Of a stretch of 35,525 nt of DNA, positions 16,339 to 25,238 are shown piece after piece; positions within the stretch are counted from its first letter, which is position 1, and the number at the start of each line of letters is the position of its first letter. Where the stretch lies: assembly GCA_902589965.1 (NCBI GenBank), contig CACIUX010000001.1, positions 1 to 35,525 on the forward strand. Direction: 5' to 3'. The notes beneath the pieces were generated by a model that saw only the letters and a program-made list of their open reading frames with translations, was not told the DNA's origin and did no database searches. This DNA is from an uncultured SAR86 cluster bacterium (GTDB lineage Bacteria; Pseudomonadota; Gammaproteobacteria; Magnimaribacterales; AG-339-G14). The translations under genes and the position numbers were made by a program.

Positions 16339-19300
16339 ATGAAGAAACTAATATTACTTTTGGTGATTTTGAGTCCCCTTGGCTACTCTCAATCCTATAA
16401 CGAAGATAAAAAAGAGATTTATACGGCTAATAATGAAGTTGAGAATACTCTAGGCGAAGCCAATAATATTTTATGTACTATTTCAAAACTGAAAGTTGAG
16501 CAATTTATTGATAAAGGTCCTTACAGGGCTCAAGTTTATGATTCCAGATGTGATGTAAGTGCAGCCAGACAAGCGGCACAAAACGCTGCTCAGCAAGGAA
16601 ATCAGCAACAACAAGGTGCGTCAGAAGTAGAAATACCTAGTTCATTTGTTTTAGACGTTAAGTCAGCTTTTAGTGAAGTAAGAAATAAGGATTACATAGA
16701 GGTTAGAGGTTGGTTTTTCCAACAAGGCGATTATTCAGAGGCCCAAGCAGATTATGAAGGAATGTGGGATGCAGAACCCGACATGCTCATTTATTTTCTA
16801 GCGAAAGTTCTTTCAGGTGCAACAGAAGCGGATCCTAATGGAGATATAGAGCTTGATTTCGTGGCCGAGTCGAATTGTCAGAATGCGCCCTATCAAAATG
16901 AAGAAGAAGCCAGGCAAGCTGCCTTAGACGCAGGCGTAGCAGAGGGCACCCAATCTTTTTATAGTGACTACTTGGAACATTATTATAAGTGCCCACCTGC
17001 GGGAGATCAGATGGGGGCAGGCAGATTAGATACAACCGATGCTCAAACTTTATTTCTTGGTCCAAGAGGAAGAAGTATTTTGATGAGTGATAATGCAAAT
17101 GGACGAGATGGAATTTGGAAATCTTATGCTTCCGAGTGTTTCATTGATGGAAAACTTGTTGAGTGGCAAGAAAGACAGGCCGACCCTTCAATCTGTGGAG
17201 AACAAAGTGATGCAAACCCAAACTTTTGGGATGGTGAGCTGATTCTTGCATTTTCCTATGATGAGAACACCAAAGCATCTTGCACAAAATTAGTTGGTGC
17301 AAATAGAAGAACTAGACAAGATAACCAATCTGAACCTGTAATTACACCCGATCTGGAAAATTATCTATCTTATGATTTCAGAACAGATGAATTTCCCTGG
17401 TTGGCTCAACAAGGACCTGCTCAGGGCGTTCAGGAAAAATGTGAATCTACAAATGCAGCGGATGCAAAATTAGCTGTCTGGGAATACGGTCTTTATACCA
17501 CAGCAGATGATCTTCGTTATGACATGAAAAATCCTGGTTTCGAGCTTAAAACAGAAGAGGAATTTACTTCACCTTACGATGATAATAGAACTGAACCAAT
17601 TTATGCTTGGGCTGATTACTGGGGAACACATATTTGGGAAGAAATGAGATCTAATGTTACTGATACGACTGTCTTTAAGAAAGTAAATTCGGATGATACT
17701 TCTTCATACAATTTAAAACAGAGAAAAATGACCCTAAGAAAAATGTCTATCGATAAGGTTTCTTTGAATAGCCTTTCAGGAGTTGAATTAAACCTTCATA
17801 TTGAGTGGGACAGAACTGAGACCGGAGGTAACTGTTGGTGGAATGATTACAAGGTATGGACAGGGACTACTCTTGCAGATAACGATATGGATACTAATTC
17901 AAATGGTGAAGATGATAGATGTCCTATAGAAAGATGGCGAGAATTAGGAGTTCCAACTGAGTCTGTTGATGATAACGGTAACTCTTATAACATATTCTTG
18001 GGTTATTGGGATGCAGCCTATGGTTCTGGTGGAACTGGTCCAGTAGGTGCTTTTGTCTTCGATAGAGCGGTTAAAGAAGTTAACAACAGATGGGTTGCTG
18101 AAATTGACATAACACCATTTACTTTTACGCCTGCAGAATATCTTAAAATTTGGGACGATGACAGAAATAGTGCTAATGGCTATGAAGTTTGGAGAAACTT
18201 GTGGGCACATGGTCGAGGTCAAGGTTATGAAATCAGGGGTGATGCTTTAGCTGCTCCTGCTGATGAGCTAGTGAAGAGAAGAACTGAGAAAGATATAGCT
18301 CCTTCTGAGCTTGCCGGATTGACTTTAGGATGCATCGAGAGATGTCTGTCTGGATCGAGTTTCACAGCATATTTCAATGAAGCATTAGCCTTAATTGCAA
18401 CAGGCACTGAAAATTCTCCAGCTACGGGAACTTTAAGTAATAGTCCTTACTCGAGCCCAGCTTTAGCTGGTGGTGATACTTCAGCTCTTCCAACAGGACC
18501 TTATGTCCGTGCTGGAACTGATAAAGGAAATTGGACACAAGAAGGTGTGTTGTCTAATGAGGTTATGCAATATCAAGTTTCTGGAGAATCAATTGCAGAT
18601 ACGGTTACTAATATACCAATTGTTTTGCCTGCCGGAATGTATGAACTAAATAATCCTTGGAGTAAATTCGAAGGAAATATTTGTATTAAAGAACCCAATG
18701 GTGTTGATACAGACTGCTGGGGTATGAAGAATCACATGACACTTTTTGATATGGCAAAAGCCTCAGAAGTTGAATGTGAAAAAACTCGAGACACCAACAA
18801 TGACGGTAATAAAAATGCTTATGAATATCACTCAGATTCTACTGTTCAGTCATCAGAAAATTTTAGATACTGCAATAGTAAGCTTTGGAAGATGACAGAA
18901 TACTATGAGGTTTTCTGGGATCCTTGGGTAAATTATCAAGTTTATGACTCCAACGGTGCATTAGTTGAAATTTCAAGACCTGAAGCAGTCACCTTAACAC
19001 TTCCCAATGATGAAAGTTTTGGCTCTGATGCTGGAAGGAAAAAGACACTTGAATATGCAGGTTTTGGAAGACTTCATGGTTTTGAATGGACTAACTTTAA
19101 TATTGCAACCTGGACTGAGCTTGGTGAGTACCTTGACTGGGACTCACTCTCAGAAACCGACAGACAAAATACAAGAGGTTTCCCTACTTATGTGATTCCT
19201 GATGGCACTATAGTAATGAGTGAAGACGGAGAAACTGAGCTTAAATCAAAGTTTTTGAGAGGAGAGTATTATCTTAAACCACTACCAGGAGCTGTAGGTC

Positions 19301-19491
19301 AAAATATTTATACTACCTTAGTAACTGGCCTAGACGATGTTCAACCGCAAATTTATGATTCTGCCTTTATTGGAGCAGTGCCAGATGATTCAACACTACT
19401 AAATTCAGGCGAAGTATGTGTTGACCACGGAGAAATTATAGAAGTTTGTAAACAGTTTGCCATTGATGGCACAACGCCGGTCTCAAACTGA
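16339..19491 (+). CDS. Large exported protein (1050 residues), unknown function
   Basis: The ATG at 16339 follows AGGAGA by 5 nt. A Sec signal ([18 protein letters not shown]) precedes a long acidic, Cys-, Trp- and Asp-rich mature chain. A Gln/Ala-rich segment lies near 75-95. A possible thrombospondin-type-3-like calcium stretch [13 protein letters not shown] is at 514-526, and a textbook EF-hand loop [12 protein letters not shown] is at 818-829. Many cysteines suggest disulfides and a periplasmic or surface location. No catalytic domain or transmembrane anchor is recognisable, and no internal large repeat was seen. G+C seems a little above the neighbours. It sits with the lipoprotein gene between merR and tRNA-Pro, and ends 7 nt before the tRNA. 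I do not recognise the family. Confidence 0.85.
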   Translation: MKKLILLLVILSPLGYSQSYNEDKKEIYTANNEVENTLGEANNILCTISKLKVEQFIDKGPYRAQVYDSRCDVSAARQAAQNAAQQGNQQQQGASEVEIPSSFVLDVKSAFSEVRNKDYIEVRGWFFQQGDYSEAQADYEGMWDAEPDMLIYFLAKVLSGATEADPNGDIELDFVAESNCQNAPYQNEEEARQAALDAGVAEGTQSFYSDYLEHYYKCPPAGDQMGAGRLDTTDAQTLFLGPRGRSILMSDNANGRDGIWKSYASECFIDGKLVEWQERQADPSICGEQSDANPNFWDGELILAFSYDENTKASCTKLVGANRRTRQDNQSEPVITPDLENYLSYDFRTDEFPWLAQQGPAQGVQEKCESTNAADAKLAVWEYGLYTTADDLRYDMKNPGFELKTEEEFTSPYDDNRTEPIYAWADYWGTHIWEEMRSNVTDTTVFKKVNSDDTSSYNLKQRKMTLRKMSIDKVSLNSLSGVELNLHIEWDRTETGGNCWWNDYKVWTGTTLADNDMDTNSNGEDDRCPIERWRELGVPTESVDDNGNSYNIFLGYWDAAYGSGGTGPVGAFVFDRAVKEVNNRWVAEIDITPFTFTPAEYLKIWDDDRNSANGYEVWRNLWAHGRGQGYEIRGDALAAPADELVKRRTEKDIAPSELAGLTLGCIERCLSGSSFTAYFNEALALIATGTENSPATGTLSNSPYSSPALAGGDTSALPTGPYVRAGTDKGNWTQEGVLSNEVMQYQVSGESIADTVTNIPIVLPAGMYELNNPWSKFEGNICIKEPNGVDTDCWGMKNHMTLFDMAKASEVECEKTRDTNNDGNKNAYEYHSDSTVQSSENFRYCNSKLWKMTEYYEVFWDPWVNYQVYDSNGALVEISRPEAVTLTLPNDESFGSDAGRKKTLEYAGFGRLHGFEWTNFNIATWTELGEYLDWDSLSETDRQNTRGFPTYVIPDGTIVMSEDGETELKSKFLRGEYYLKPLPGAVGQNIYTTLVTGLDDVQPQIYDSAFIGAVPDDSTLLNSGEVCVDHGEIIEVCKQFAIDGTTPVSN

Positions 19492-19498
19492 TTTATTT

Positions 19499-19575
19499 CG
19501 GGGCGTGGCGCAGTCTGGTAGCGCACTTGACTGGGGGTCAAGTGGTCGCTGGTTCAAATCCAGCCGTCCCGACCA
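19499..19575 (+). tRNA. tRNA-Pro (anticodon GGG)
   Basis: A complete cloverleaf can be drawn. Acceptor stem 19499-19505 pairs with 19565-19571 (one G-U). The D stem is GCGC/GCGC at 19508-19511 and 19521-19524, the anticodon stem CTTGA/TCAAG at 19526-19530 and 19538-19542 with GGG at 19533-19535, and the T arm GCTGG-TTCAAAT-CCAGC at 19548-19564. The CCA end is encoded (19573-19575). It lies 7 nt after the large exported protein gene and 8 nt before the next start, so it is probably cut out of a longer transcript. In Pseudomonas a tRNA-Pro follows the ihfA-merR pair (from memory), matching this locus. Confidence 0.97.
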
Positions 19576-19583
19576 AATGAAAT

Positions 19584-20756
19584 ATGGATAGGGAATATCA
19601 AATAATTTTATACGGTGCCACCGGATTTACTGGAAGGCTCTGTGCAGAGTACCTAAGGGATAATTATCCCGAAATTGAATGGGCAATTGCTGGTCGCAAT
19701 GAGCAAAAACTAGAAGATCTCAAAAATTCATTGAGACTGAATTGTAAAATTTTCGTTGCTGATGGAGAAGATTGTCATTCAATCGATCATTTTGTTAGTA
19801 AAACAAAAGTAGTGTTGTCTACTGCAGGTCCTTTCGTCAGATATAGTAATTTAGTAGTCAAATCTTGTGTTGAAAATAAAACACATTACACAGACATAAC
19901 CGGAGAAAATCATTGGGTAAAGGACTTAATTGATGAATATCATGAAAAAGCTTCTGAAAATGGAATAAGAATAATACCCTCATGTGGTTACGATTCTATA
20001 CCATCAGATATGGGTGTTTTTTATTCAGTTCAGCAAATGGCAAAACCTGTAAAGAAAATAACAGTTTTTCACTCGGGTCAAGGAGGAGTTAGCGGAGGGA
20101 CGACTGAAACAATGTTTACTATTGGTCCATTACCTAAGGAAAAAAGAGATCCTTTTCTTTTAAATCCTGAGAACAGTGTTACTGAAAAACAAAGAAAGCT
20201 CAGCAAAGATGGTTTTGAAATAAAACAAATTGAAAATACAGATTCATATTCAGGAATTGGATTAATGTCTTTTGCCAATACAAGAGTCGTAAGACGTAGT
20301 TCAGCATTATATGATGCCGATCAAAGAGGTTATGGTTCTGATTTTATTTTCAAAGAGCTTGGAAGTTATCCCTCAAAAAGATCAGCAAGATTGGCCAGTT
20401 TCGGACTTATATTTGCTTTTTTAGTAATCTCAACACCCTTAAGGCACATTGTTAGGCGATTTCTACCTCAGCCTGGCGATGGTCCAGATAAGGAAACTAG
20501 AGAAAATGGTTGGTTCAAAGGATTATTTAAAGTTGAAGCTGAAGATGGTGAAATCAAATTTTTTCAAATCTATGGAGATGGAGATCCAGGTTATAAAGCA
20601 ACTGCACAAATGGTTTGTGAGTCTGCTATGACACTAGCAATTTCTGATGAACTCGTTGCAGGAGGAGTTTTAACTTCAGCTTATGGGCTTGGCAATCCAC
20701 TTTTAGACAGGCTAATTAATTCTGGTATAAAATTTGAAGAAGTCATTTATAACTAA
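19584..20756 (+). CDS. Saccharopine dehydrogenase-like reductase (SCCPDH/trans-acting enoyl reductase family)
   Basis: 390 residues. The N-terminal Rossmann domain begins [12 protein letters not shown] (GATGFTG at 11-17) and continues [10 protein letters not shown], then [13 protein letters not shown] and [12 protein letters not shown], the family pattern. A hydrophobic segment at about 274-292 ([19 protein letters not shown]) may attach it to membrane. The C-terminal part ([13 protein letters not shown]...[11 protein letters not shown]) is also conserved in this family. Members include mycobacterial enoyl reductases and lipid-droplet proteins; lysine metabolism is not implied. The substrate is unknown, a lipid being likely. 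Start at 19584 chosen as the first in-frame ATG after the tRNA. Confidence 0.83.
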   Translation: MDREYQIILYGATGFTGRLCAEYLRDNYPEIEWAIAGRNEQKLEDLKNSLRLNCKIFVADGEDCHSIDHFVSKTKVVLSTAGPFVRYSNLVVKSCVENKTHYTDITGENHWVKDLIDEYHEKASENGIRIIPSCGYDSIPSDMGVFYSVQQMAKPVKKITVFHSGQGGVSGGTTETMFTIGPLPKEKRDPFLLNPENSVTEKQRKLSKDGFEIKQIENTDSYSGIGLMSFANTRVVRRSSALYDADQRGYGSDFIFKELGSYPSKRSARLASFGLIFAFLVISTPLRHIVRRFLPQPGDGPDKETRENGWFKGLFKVEAEDGEIKFFQIYGDGDPGYKATAQMVCESAMTLAISDELVAGGVLTSAYGLGNPLLDRLINSGIKFEEVIYN

Positions 20757-20777
20757 AGATTAGCACTTTATAACTTC

Positions 20778-20942
20778 AACCTACCTTTTTTTTATATAGA
20801 ATGCATTTGTTCAGGCAATCTTTCTCCCCCATAATCTCTCCTATTACCTGAACATGGCGGGTTTAATAGACCCGCCAATTTATGGTAGGTTAGTGGGTAT
20901 TAATTTTAATAGGTTGGGCGAAATATTCTCGCTGATCTACCA
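20778..20942 (+). ncRNA. Candidate structured RNA / switch-like leader upstream of the photolyase gene
   Basis: The 194-bp gap before the photolyase gene folds into a three-way junction. P1 is AACCTACC (20778-20785) with GGTAGGTT (20884-20891), 8 perfect pairs. P2 is GTTCAGGCAAT (20809-20819) with ATTACCTGAAC (20843-20853), 10 of 11 pairs, with a 23-nt pyrimidine-rich loop. P3 is GGCGGGT/ACCCGCC (20856-20862, 20870-20876). A further small hairpin lies at 20917-20933. TGGTAG (20883-20888) can instead pair with CTACCA (20937-20942) 8 nt before the start codon, which excludes P1. No known RNA family was recognised, and the transcribed strand is not certain. Confidence 0.4.
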
Positions 20943-20950
20943 CCATTTTT

Positions 20951-22351
20951 ATGAACCTTTTCATTTTTTCAGACGATCTAAGAATAAAAGACAATAGGGC
21001 GCTTTATGAAGCTTCTCTAGACCAAGATGGTTTGGTTGCCTTATTTATTATTGATAAAACAAAAAATAAAGCTCATGGAGATAGCTCAGCTAAGTTAAAA
21101 CTAAAACTTTTAGGGCTAGAAAAAATCACTGAACCTTTGAGTTCTTTAAATATTTCATTGAAAATTTTATATTCTCATAAAATTTCAGATGAGCCTGGAG
21201 ATATTGTAGATTTCTGTAAGTCGCATGGAATCAAAAAAATTTTTTTAAATTCTGAATATCCATTCAACGAAAAACAAAGAAATAAAAATTTAAAGAAAAT
21301 CTGTCATCAATACCAAATATCCTACAGAGAATTTAATTCTCAACTTATTAACCCTGACGACGTTAGAAATAGTTCTGGGCTTCCTTTTAAAGTTTTTACT
21401 CCTTATTCAAAAAAAATAAGATCTTTGATGACGCCAGATATTCTCAGCGAGACTCCTGTTCCTCTGAAGCAAGAAAATAGAATAATTGTTCAAGATGAGA
21501 TTCCCCAATTCCAGCATGCTTATGATCAGAATCTTAACTTTTCGTTCGATGATTTCCCATTAACAGAAGGTTCTGCAATTCAAAAGCTAGATGATTTCAT
21601 AGATTCTTCAATTCAAAACTATAAAGAATTGAGGGATATTCCAAGTTTATCTGCAACAAGTAAATTATCCTCTTCATTTGCAATAGGTTTGATTTCCTCA
21701 AAACAAGCCATAAATCTAGTGCTCGAGAGGCTTCCAGATGAAATTGGGACCGGCCAATTTGCGTGGATTACAGAAATAATATGGAGAGAGTTTTATAAGT
21801 ACATTACTTATCACTTCTCACATGTGTCAAAGGGGAAATGTTTTAATCCAAAATATGATCATATTTTGTGGAGAGAAGATGAAGAATCCTTCCTTAAATG
21901 GTGTGAAGGAAAAACTGGAGTGCCAATTATTGATGCAGCTATGAGACAGCTGAATGAAACTAAATGGATGCACAATCGATTAAGGATGATAACGGCCATG
22001 TTTCTTAGCAAAAACTTATTAGTAGATTGGAGAAAAGGTGAAAGGTACTTCATGGAAAACCTGATAGATGGTGATTTTTGTTCGAATAATGGTGGTTGGC
22101 AATGGAGTGCATCTACTGGAGTAGACGCATCACCTTATTTTAGAATTTTTAATCCAATTACACAGTCCGTAAAATTTGATCCTGATGGAAAATTTATTAA
22201 AGAATTTGTACCTGAATTAATTGACCTTCCATCTAATGAGATACATAACCCTTCTAAAGAAATTAGATCATCTTTAAACTATCCAGAAATGATTGTAGAC
22301 TTGAAGACTTCAAGACTTAGAGCGATAGATGCATTTAAATCAATCAAATAA
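20951..22351 (+). CDS. phrB: Deoxyribodipyrimidine photolyase (class I CPD photolyase/cryptochrome family)
   Basis: 466 residues. The N-terminal alpha/beta domain starts FIFSDDLRIKDNRAL, the place of the FRxDLRxxDN motif. The FAD-binding C-terminal half holds WREFYKYITYHF, GKTGVPIIDAAMRQL, WMHNRLRMITAMFLSKNLLVDWR, and GGWQWSASTGVDASPYFRIFNP, with the tryptophans used for flavin photoreduction. It repairs cyclobutane pyrimidine dimers with blue light, in keeping with a sunlit habitat. A cryptochrome-like role cannot be fully excluded. There is no Shine-Dalgarno sequence before the ATG; the candidate leader RNA lies immediately upstream. Confidence 0.93.
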   Translation: MNLFIFSDDLRIKDNRALYEASLDQDGLVALFIIDKTKNKAHGDSSAKLKLKLLGLEKITEPLSSLNISLKILYSHKISDEPGDIVDFCKSHGIKKIFLNSEYPFNEKQRNKNLKKICHQYQISYREFNSQLINPDDVRNSSGLPFKVFTPYSKKIRSLMTPDILSETPVPLKQENRIIVQDEIPQFQHAYDQNLNFSFDDFPLTEGSAIQKLDDFIDSSIQNYKELRDIPSLSATSKLSSSFAIGLISSKQAINLVLERLPDEIGTGQFAWITEIIWREFYKYITYHFSHVSKGKCFNPKYDHILWREDEESFLKWCEGKTGVPIIDAAMRQLNETKWMHNRLRMITAMFLSKNLLVDWRKGERYFMENLIDGDFCSNNGGWQWSASTGVDASPYFRIFNPITQSVKFDPDGKFIKEFVPELIDLPSNEIHNPSKEIRSSLNYPEMIVDLKTSRLRAIDAFKSIK

Positions 22352-22778
22352 CTCAGATAATAGACCAGTCTATCTAGATATATTCAATGCCAAGGTTGAG
22401 AAAGTAGATAAGGCTAAAGAAACTCTCTCAATGAGCTTTGAAGCTTCATCAGACTTTTGCCACACTGGAGGAAGAATCCTTCAAGGTGGTTTCGTTGCCA
22501 CTATGCTTGATTGTTCAATGGCTTTTCTTGCATTTGAGTTAACGGATTATGAAAAATCTCCAATGACGATTGATATGAATATCAATTATTTATCATCAGG
22601 CGCTCCTGGCAAATATTTAGCTAGAGCAAAAGTTACTAAGATTGGAAAATCAATTGGATTTCTTTCTTCAGAATTATTTCAAGACGATAAATTAATTGCC
22701 TCAGCTACTTGCACAGCAAAAATGGCAGATATTAATAAAAAATACCTGAAGCAGATGAAAGATACTGTAAGAAAATAA
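22329..22778 (+). CDS. PaaI-like hotdog thioesterase
   Basis: 149 residues with the 4HBT fold: HTGGRILQGGFVATMLDCSMAFLA carries the usual G-G-x-x-A/T-x-x-D pattern on the central helix, followed by TIDMNINYLSSGAPG and ARAKVTKIGKSIGFLSSEL. Such enzymes hydrolyse acyl-CoA thioesters. The start overlaps the photolyase gene by 23 bp, indicating co-transcription. The 3' end stops 1 bp short of the converging acyl-CoA dehydrogenase gene. Confidence 0.87.
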   Translation: MHLNQSNNSDNRPVYLDIFNAKVEKVDKAKETLSMSFEASSDFCHTGGRILQGGFVATMLDCSMAFLAFELTDYEKSPMTIDMNINYLSSGAPGKYLARAKVTKIGKSIGFLSSELFQDDKLIASATCTAKMADINKKYLKQMKDTVRK

Positions 22779-22779
22779 T

Positions 22780-23997
22780 TTAAAAACCAAAGTCCCAAGA
22801 AAGACCTTCGTGATATTTTTTTAAAATTTCCTTAGCGATTAATACTCTGTGAACTTCATCAGGTCCATCGGCTAGTCTCAATGTCCTTGCTCCCTGATAC
22901 ATACCCGCTAGAGGAAGGTCAGATGAAACTCCTTTCCAACCATATACTTGAATAGCTCTGTCTACGACCTTGTGCATAGCATTTGGGACGTATACTTTCA
23001 GAGCAGAGATATCAACTCTGGGGTTACCTTCAGCCTCCATAACTTCGGCACAATGAATAGTCATTAGCCTAGCCGTTTGAATATCTATATATGAGTCAGC
23101 AATAAAACCCTGAATAAGTTGTTTAGTTTCTAATTTTCCACCATGAACTTCTCTCTCAATAGTTCTCTTAAGCATTAGATCAAAAGCTCGCCACATTTGT
23201 CCTATAGAATTCATACAATGAAAAACTCTGCCTGCTCCCAATCTATCCTGAGCAGCTTGATGACCTGATCCTCTCGCTCCAAGAGTATTCTCTAAGGGAA
23301 CCCTGACATTTTCGTATTTAATTTCTACATGATCTCCTCCGGTATGTCCCCATATCGGTACTGATCTAACTATATTGAATCCTTCTGAGTCTGTGGGGAC
23401 AATAATTTGAGACATTCTTGAATTCACTCCTCCAGATCCATCTTCTTCTTCTGTTCTGCACATGACAATTGCGAAATCAGCCCTAATACCGTTAGATGTC
23501 ATTACTTTATGACCATTTATGACCCAGTGATCTCCATCTTTTTTTGCAGTAGTTTTTATTGATCTTGGATCTGATCCAGCATTATCAGGCTCAGTCATAG
23601 AAAAGCATGATTCCATTTCTCCCTCTATTAATGGAAGCAGCCATTTTTTCTTTTGTTCTTCAGAACCGTATTTAAGGAGAACTTTTTGGTTACCTGAATT
23701 AGGAGCTATTACTCCAAAAAGTCTGTTGGAAAGAGGAGACCAAGCTAAAATTTCATTCATATAAGCATGAGCTATAAAGCCTATTCCCATTCCTCCATAT
23801 TCTTCTGGCAAATGAGGTGCCCATAGTTTTTCCTTTTTAACTTCTTGTCTAATATCATCTCTAAGAGACTTTGATTTATCTCCACCTGAATAAATGTCTT
23901 TTTCATTGGGAATAATATGTTCAGCAACAATATTTGCTGTTCTAGTTCTTATGTCATTAACTTCTTCTGAAAGTGTAGGTATTGGTTTTATATCCAT
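22780..23997 (-). CDS. Acyl-CoA dehydrogenase (ACAD10/11-like)
   Basis: 405 residues in the standard three-domain ACAD order: N-terminal helices, beta domain with CFSMTEPDNAGSDPRSI, WVINGHKVMTSNG and IWGHTGGDHVEIKYENVRVP, and C-terminal helices ending LRLADGPDEVHR. It uses FAD to introduce a 2,3-double bond in acyl-CoA and passes electrons to ETF. The neighbouring thioesterase and the thiolase elsewhere in the window fit a lipid-degrading lifestyle. A good ribosome site (AGGAGA) precedes the ATG at 23997. It is divergent from the DsbA-like isomerase gene. Confidence 0.93.
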   Translation of the reverse strand: MDIKPIPTLSEEVNDIRTRTANIVAEHIIPNEKDIYSGGDKSKSLRDDIRQEVKKEKLWAPHLPEEYGGMGIGFIAHAYMNEILAWSPLSNRLFGVIAPNSGNQKVLLKYGSEEQKKKWLLPLIEGEMESCFSMTEPDNAGSDPRSIKTTAKKDGDHWVINGHKVMTSNGIRADFAIVMCRTEEEDGSGGVNSRMSQIIVPTDSEGFNIVRSVPIWGHTGGDHVEIKYENVRVPLENTLGARGSGHQAAQDRLGAGRVFHCMNSIGQMWRAFDLMLKRTIEREVHGGKLETKQLIQGFIADSYIDIQTARLMTIHCAEVMEAEGNPRVDISALKVYVPNAMHKVVDRAIQVYGWKGVSSDLPLAGMYQGARTLRLADGPDEVHRVLIAKEILKKYHEGLSWDFGF

Positions 23998-24078
23998 AAT
24001 TCATCTCCTATAAATGATTTTATCATTGCCCTTGCAAGCTTCAAGAATTGAAAGAATAATAAGTAAAAAGGAGTTTTT

Positions 24079-24678
24079 ATGAAGGAAGTAGATTTTTACT
24101 TTGATTTTGCAAGCCCAAATGCTTATCTTTCGTTAATGGCCGGCAAGGAGCTAGAGGATAAGTTAGGTTTTAAATTCAATATTAAATTAGCTTTGCTTGG
24201 AGGAATATTCAAATTGACTAATAATCAACCTCCGATGGTAGCTTTTGCAGGGATCAAAAATAAACTTGATTATGATGGCGTAGAAATGCAGAGATTCATT
24301 AATAAGCATAATCTTTCAGACTTTAAAATGAATCCAAATTTTCCTGTGATTACACTTCAAATTATGAGAGCAGCTGTTGTTGCCGAAAAAGAAGGCTTCC
24401 TTATGGACTATGTTCAAAAAATTACGAGATCCATGTGGGAAAGAGAAAAGAAAATGGATGATCCTGAGGTTATCAAGGCAGAATACGACCATTGGGGTTT
24501 TGATTCTTCACTTCTAATGGACGGCATGAATGATCCTGATGTTAAATCTTCTTTGATGGATAAAACTTCTGAAGCTGTAGAAAGAGGTGTTTTTGGGATT
24601 CCAACTTTCTTTGTTGGCAGTGAAATGTTCTTTGGAAAAGACAGGTTAGGACAAGTCGAGGAAGAGATCTTAAAGTAA
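24079..24678 (+). CDS. 2-hydroxychromene-2-carboxylate isomerase / DsbA-family oxidoreductase-like protein
   Basis: 199 residues of the thioredoxin-fold HCCA isomerase/GST-kappa family. FYFDFASPNAYLS near the N-terminus places S12 in the active-site position used for glutathione; the C-terminal GVFGIPTFFVGSEMFFGKDRL has the cis-proline motif. Family members isomerise aromatic degradation intermediates or use glutathione; the substrate here is unknown. AGGAG lies 5 nt before the ATG. The PAP2 gene follows after 5 nt. Confidence 0.87.
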   Translation: MKEVDFYFDFASPNAYLSLMAGKELEDKLGFKFNIKLALLGGIFKLTNNQPPMVAFAGIKNKLDYDGVEMQRFINKHNLSDFKMNPNFPVITLQIMRAAVVAEKEGFLMDYVQKITRSMWEREKKMDDPEVIKAEYDHWGFDSSLLMDGMNDPDVKSSLMDKTSEAVERGVFGIPTFFVGSEMFFGKDRLGQVEEEILK

Positions 24679-24683
24679 ATCTT

Positions 24684-25238
24684 GTGGATTTTGATCTCCT
24701 AGAATTATTTAACTCTCTGAGAGGTCAAAGCAATCTTTTAGAGGGTCTAATGCAAATCCTAAGCAATAATTTGTTTGGATTATTTTTAGCTTTTTTTGTT
24801 ATCCCGTATTTTTTTTACAAATCTCAAGAGAAATTGTTTTGGGCTTTTATAGCTTGGATTTTGACCATTGGAATAACTGACTTCAGTGCAAATCTTTTAA
24901 AAAGTTACTTTTTAGACTTTAGGCCATGTTTTTCTGACTATTCATATCTTTTAGACAGTAAAGGTCAACTTTTGAATCAATGTTCTGCAACTCTGACAGG
25001 CATGCCTTCAAATCATTCAGCTAATTTTTTTGCAGGTGCATTATTTTTATTAGTTATTTTTAAATTTAATAGATATTCTCTAACTTTTCTTTTAATTTCT
25101 TGCTCTGTAGCTTTATCTAGAATCTACCTTGGAAAACACTTTCCTCATCAGGTTTTTGCTGGTGCGTGTTACGGAGCTGTTCTTGGTTGTTTAGGAGGAT
25201 ATCTGTATTTAAAAAATTTTAGGAATTCTCTAAATTAA
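24684..25238 (+). CDS. PAP2-family membrane phosphatase
   Basis: 184 residues from a GTG start, with about five membrane helices. The phosphatase motifs are KSYFLDFRP (K73, R80, P81), PSNH at 108-111, and SRIYLGKHFPHQ (R146, H152). In the third motif the usual Asp after the catalytic histidine is Gln (Q156). Members dephosphorylate lipid phosphates, including undecaprenyl pyrophosphate. The 3' end overlaps the converging WecA-like gene by 20 bp; both proteins would act on the polyprenyl carrier, a functional link that is inferred. Confidence 0.87.
   Translation: MDFDLLELFNSLRGQSNLLEGLMQILSNNLFGLFLAFFVIPYFFYKSQEKLFWAFIAWILTIGITDFSANLLKSYFLDFRPCFSDYSYLLDSKGQLLNQCSATLTGMPSNHSANFFAGALFLLVIFKFNRYSLTFLLISCSVALSRIYLGKHFPHQVFAGACYGAVLGCLGGYLYLKNFRNSLN

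Noticed and set aside
15969-16340. Minus-strand Pro/Glu/Asp repeat protein
   Set aside because: It is the antisense shadow of the Gly/Ser repeat; the plus-strand lipoprotein has a signal peptide, lipobox and ribosome site.
19499-19575. tRNA-Pro as the attachment site of an island holding the large exported protein
   Set aside because: No duplicated tRNA 3' end was found near 16013-16051, and no integrase is present.
20856-20876. GGCGGGT/ACCCGCC hairpin as a Rho-independent terminator
   Set aside because: No T-run follows it on either strand; it fits better as one arm of a larger structured RNA.
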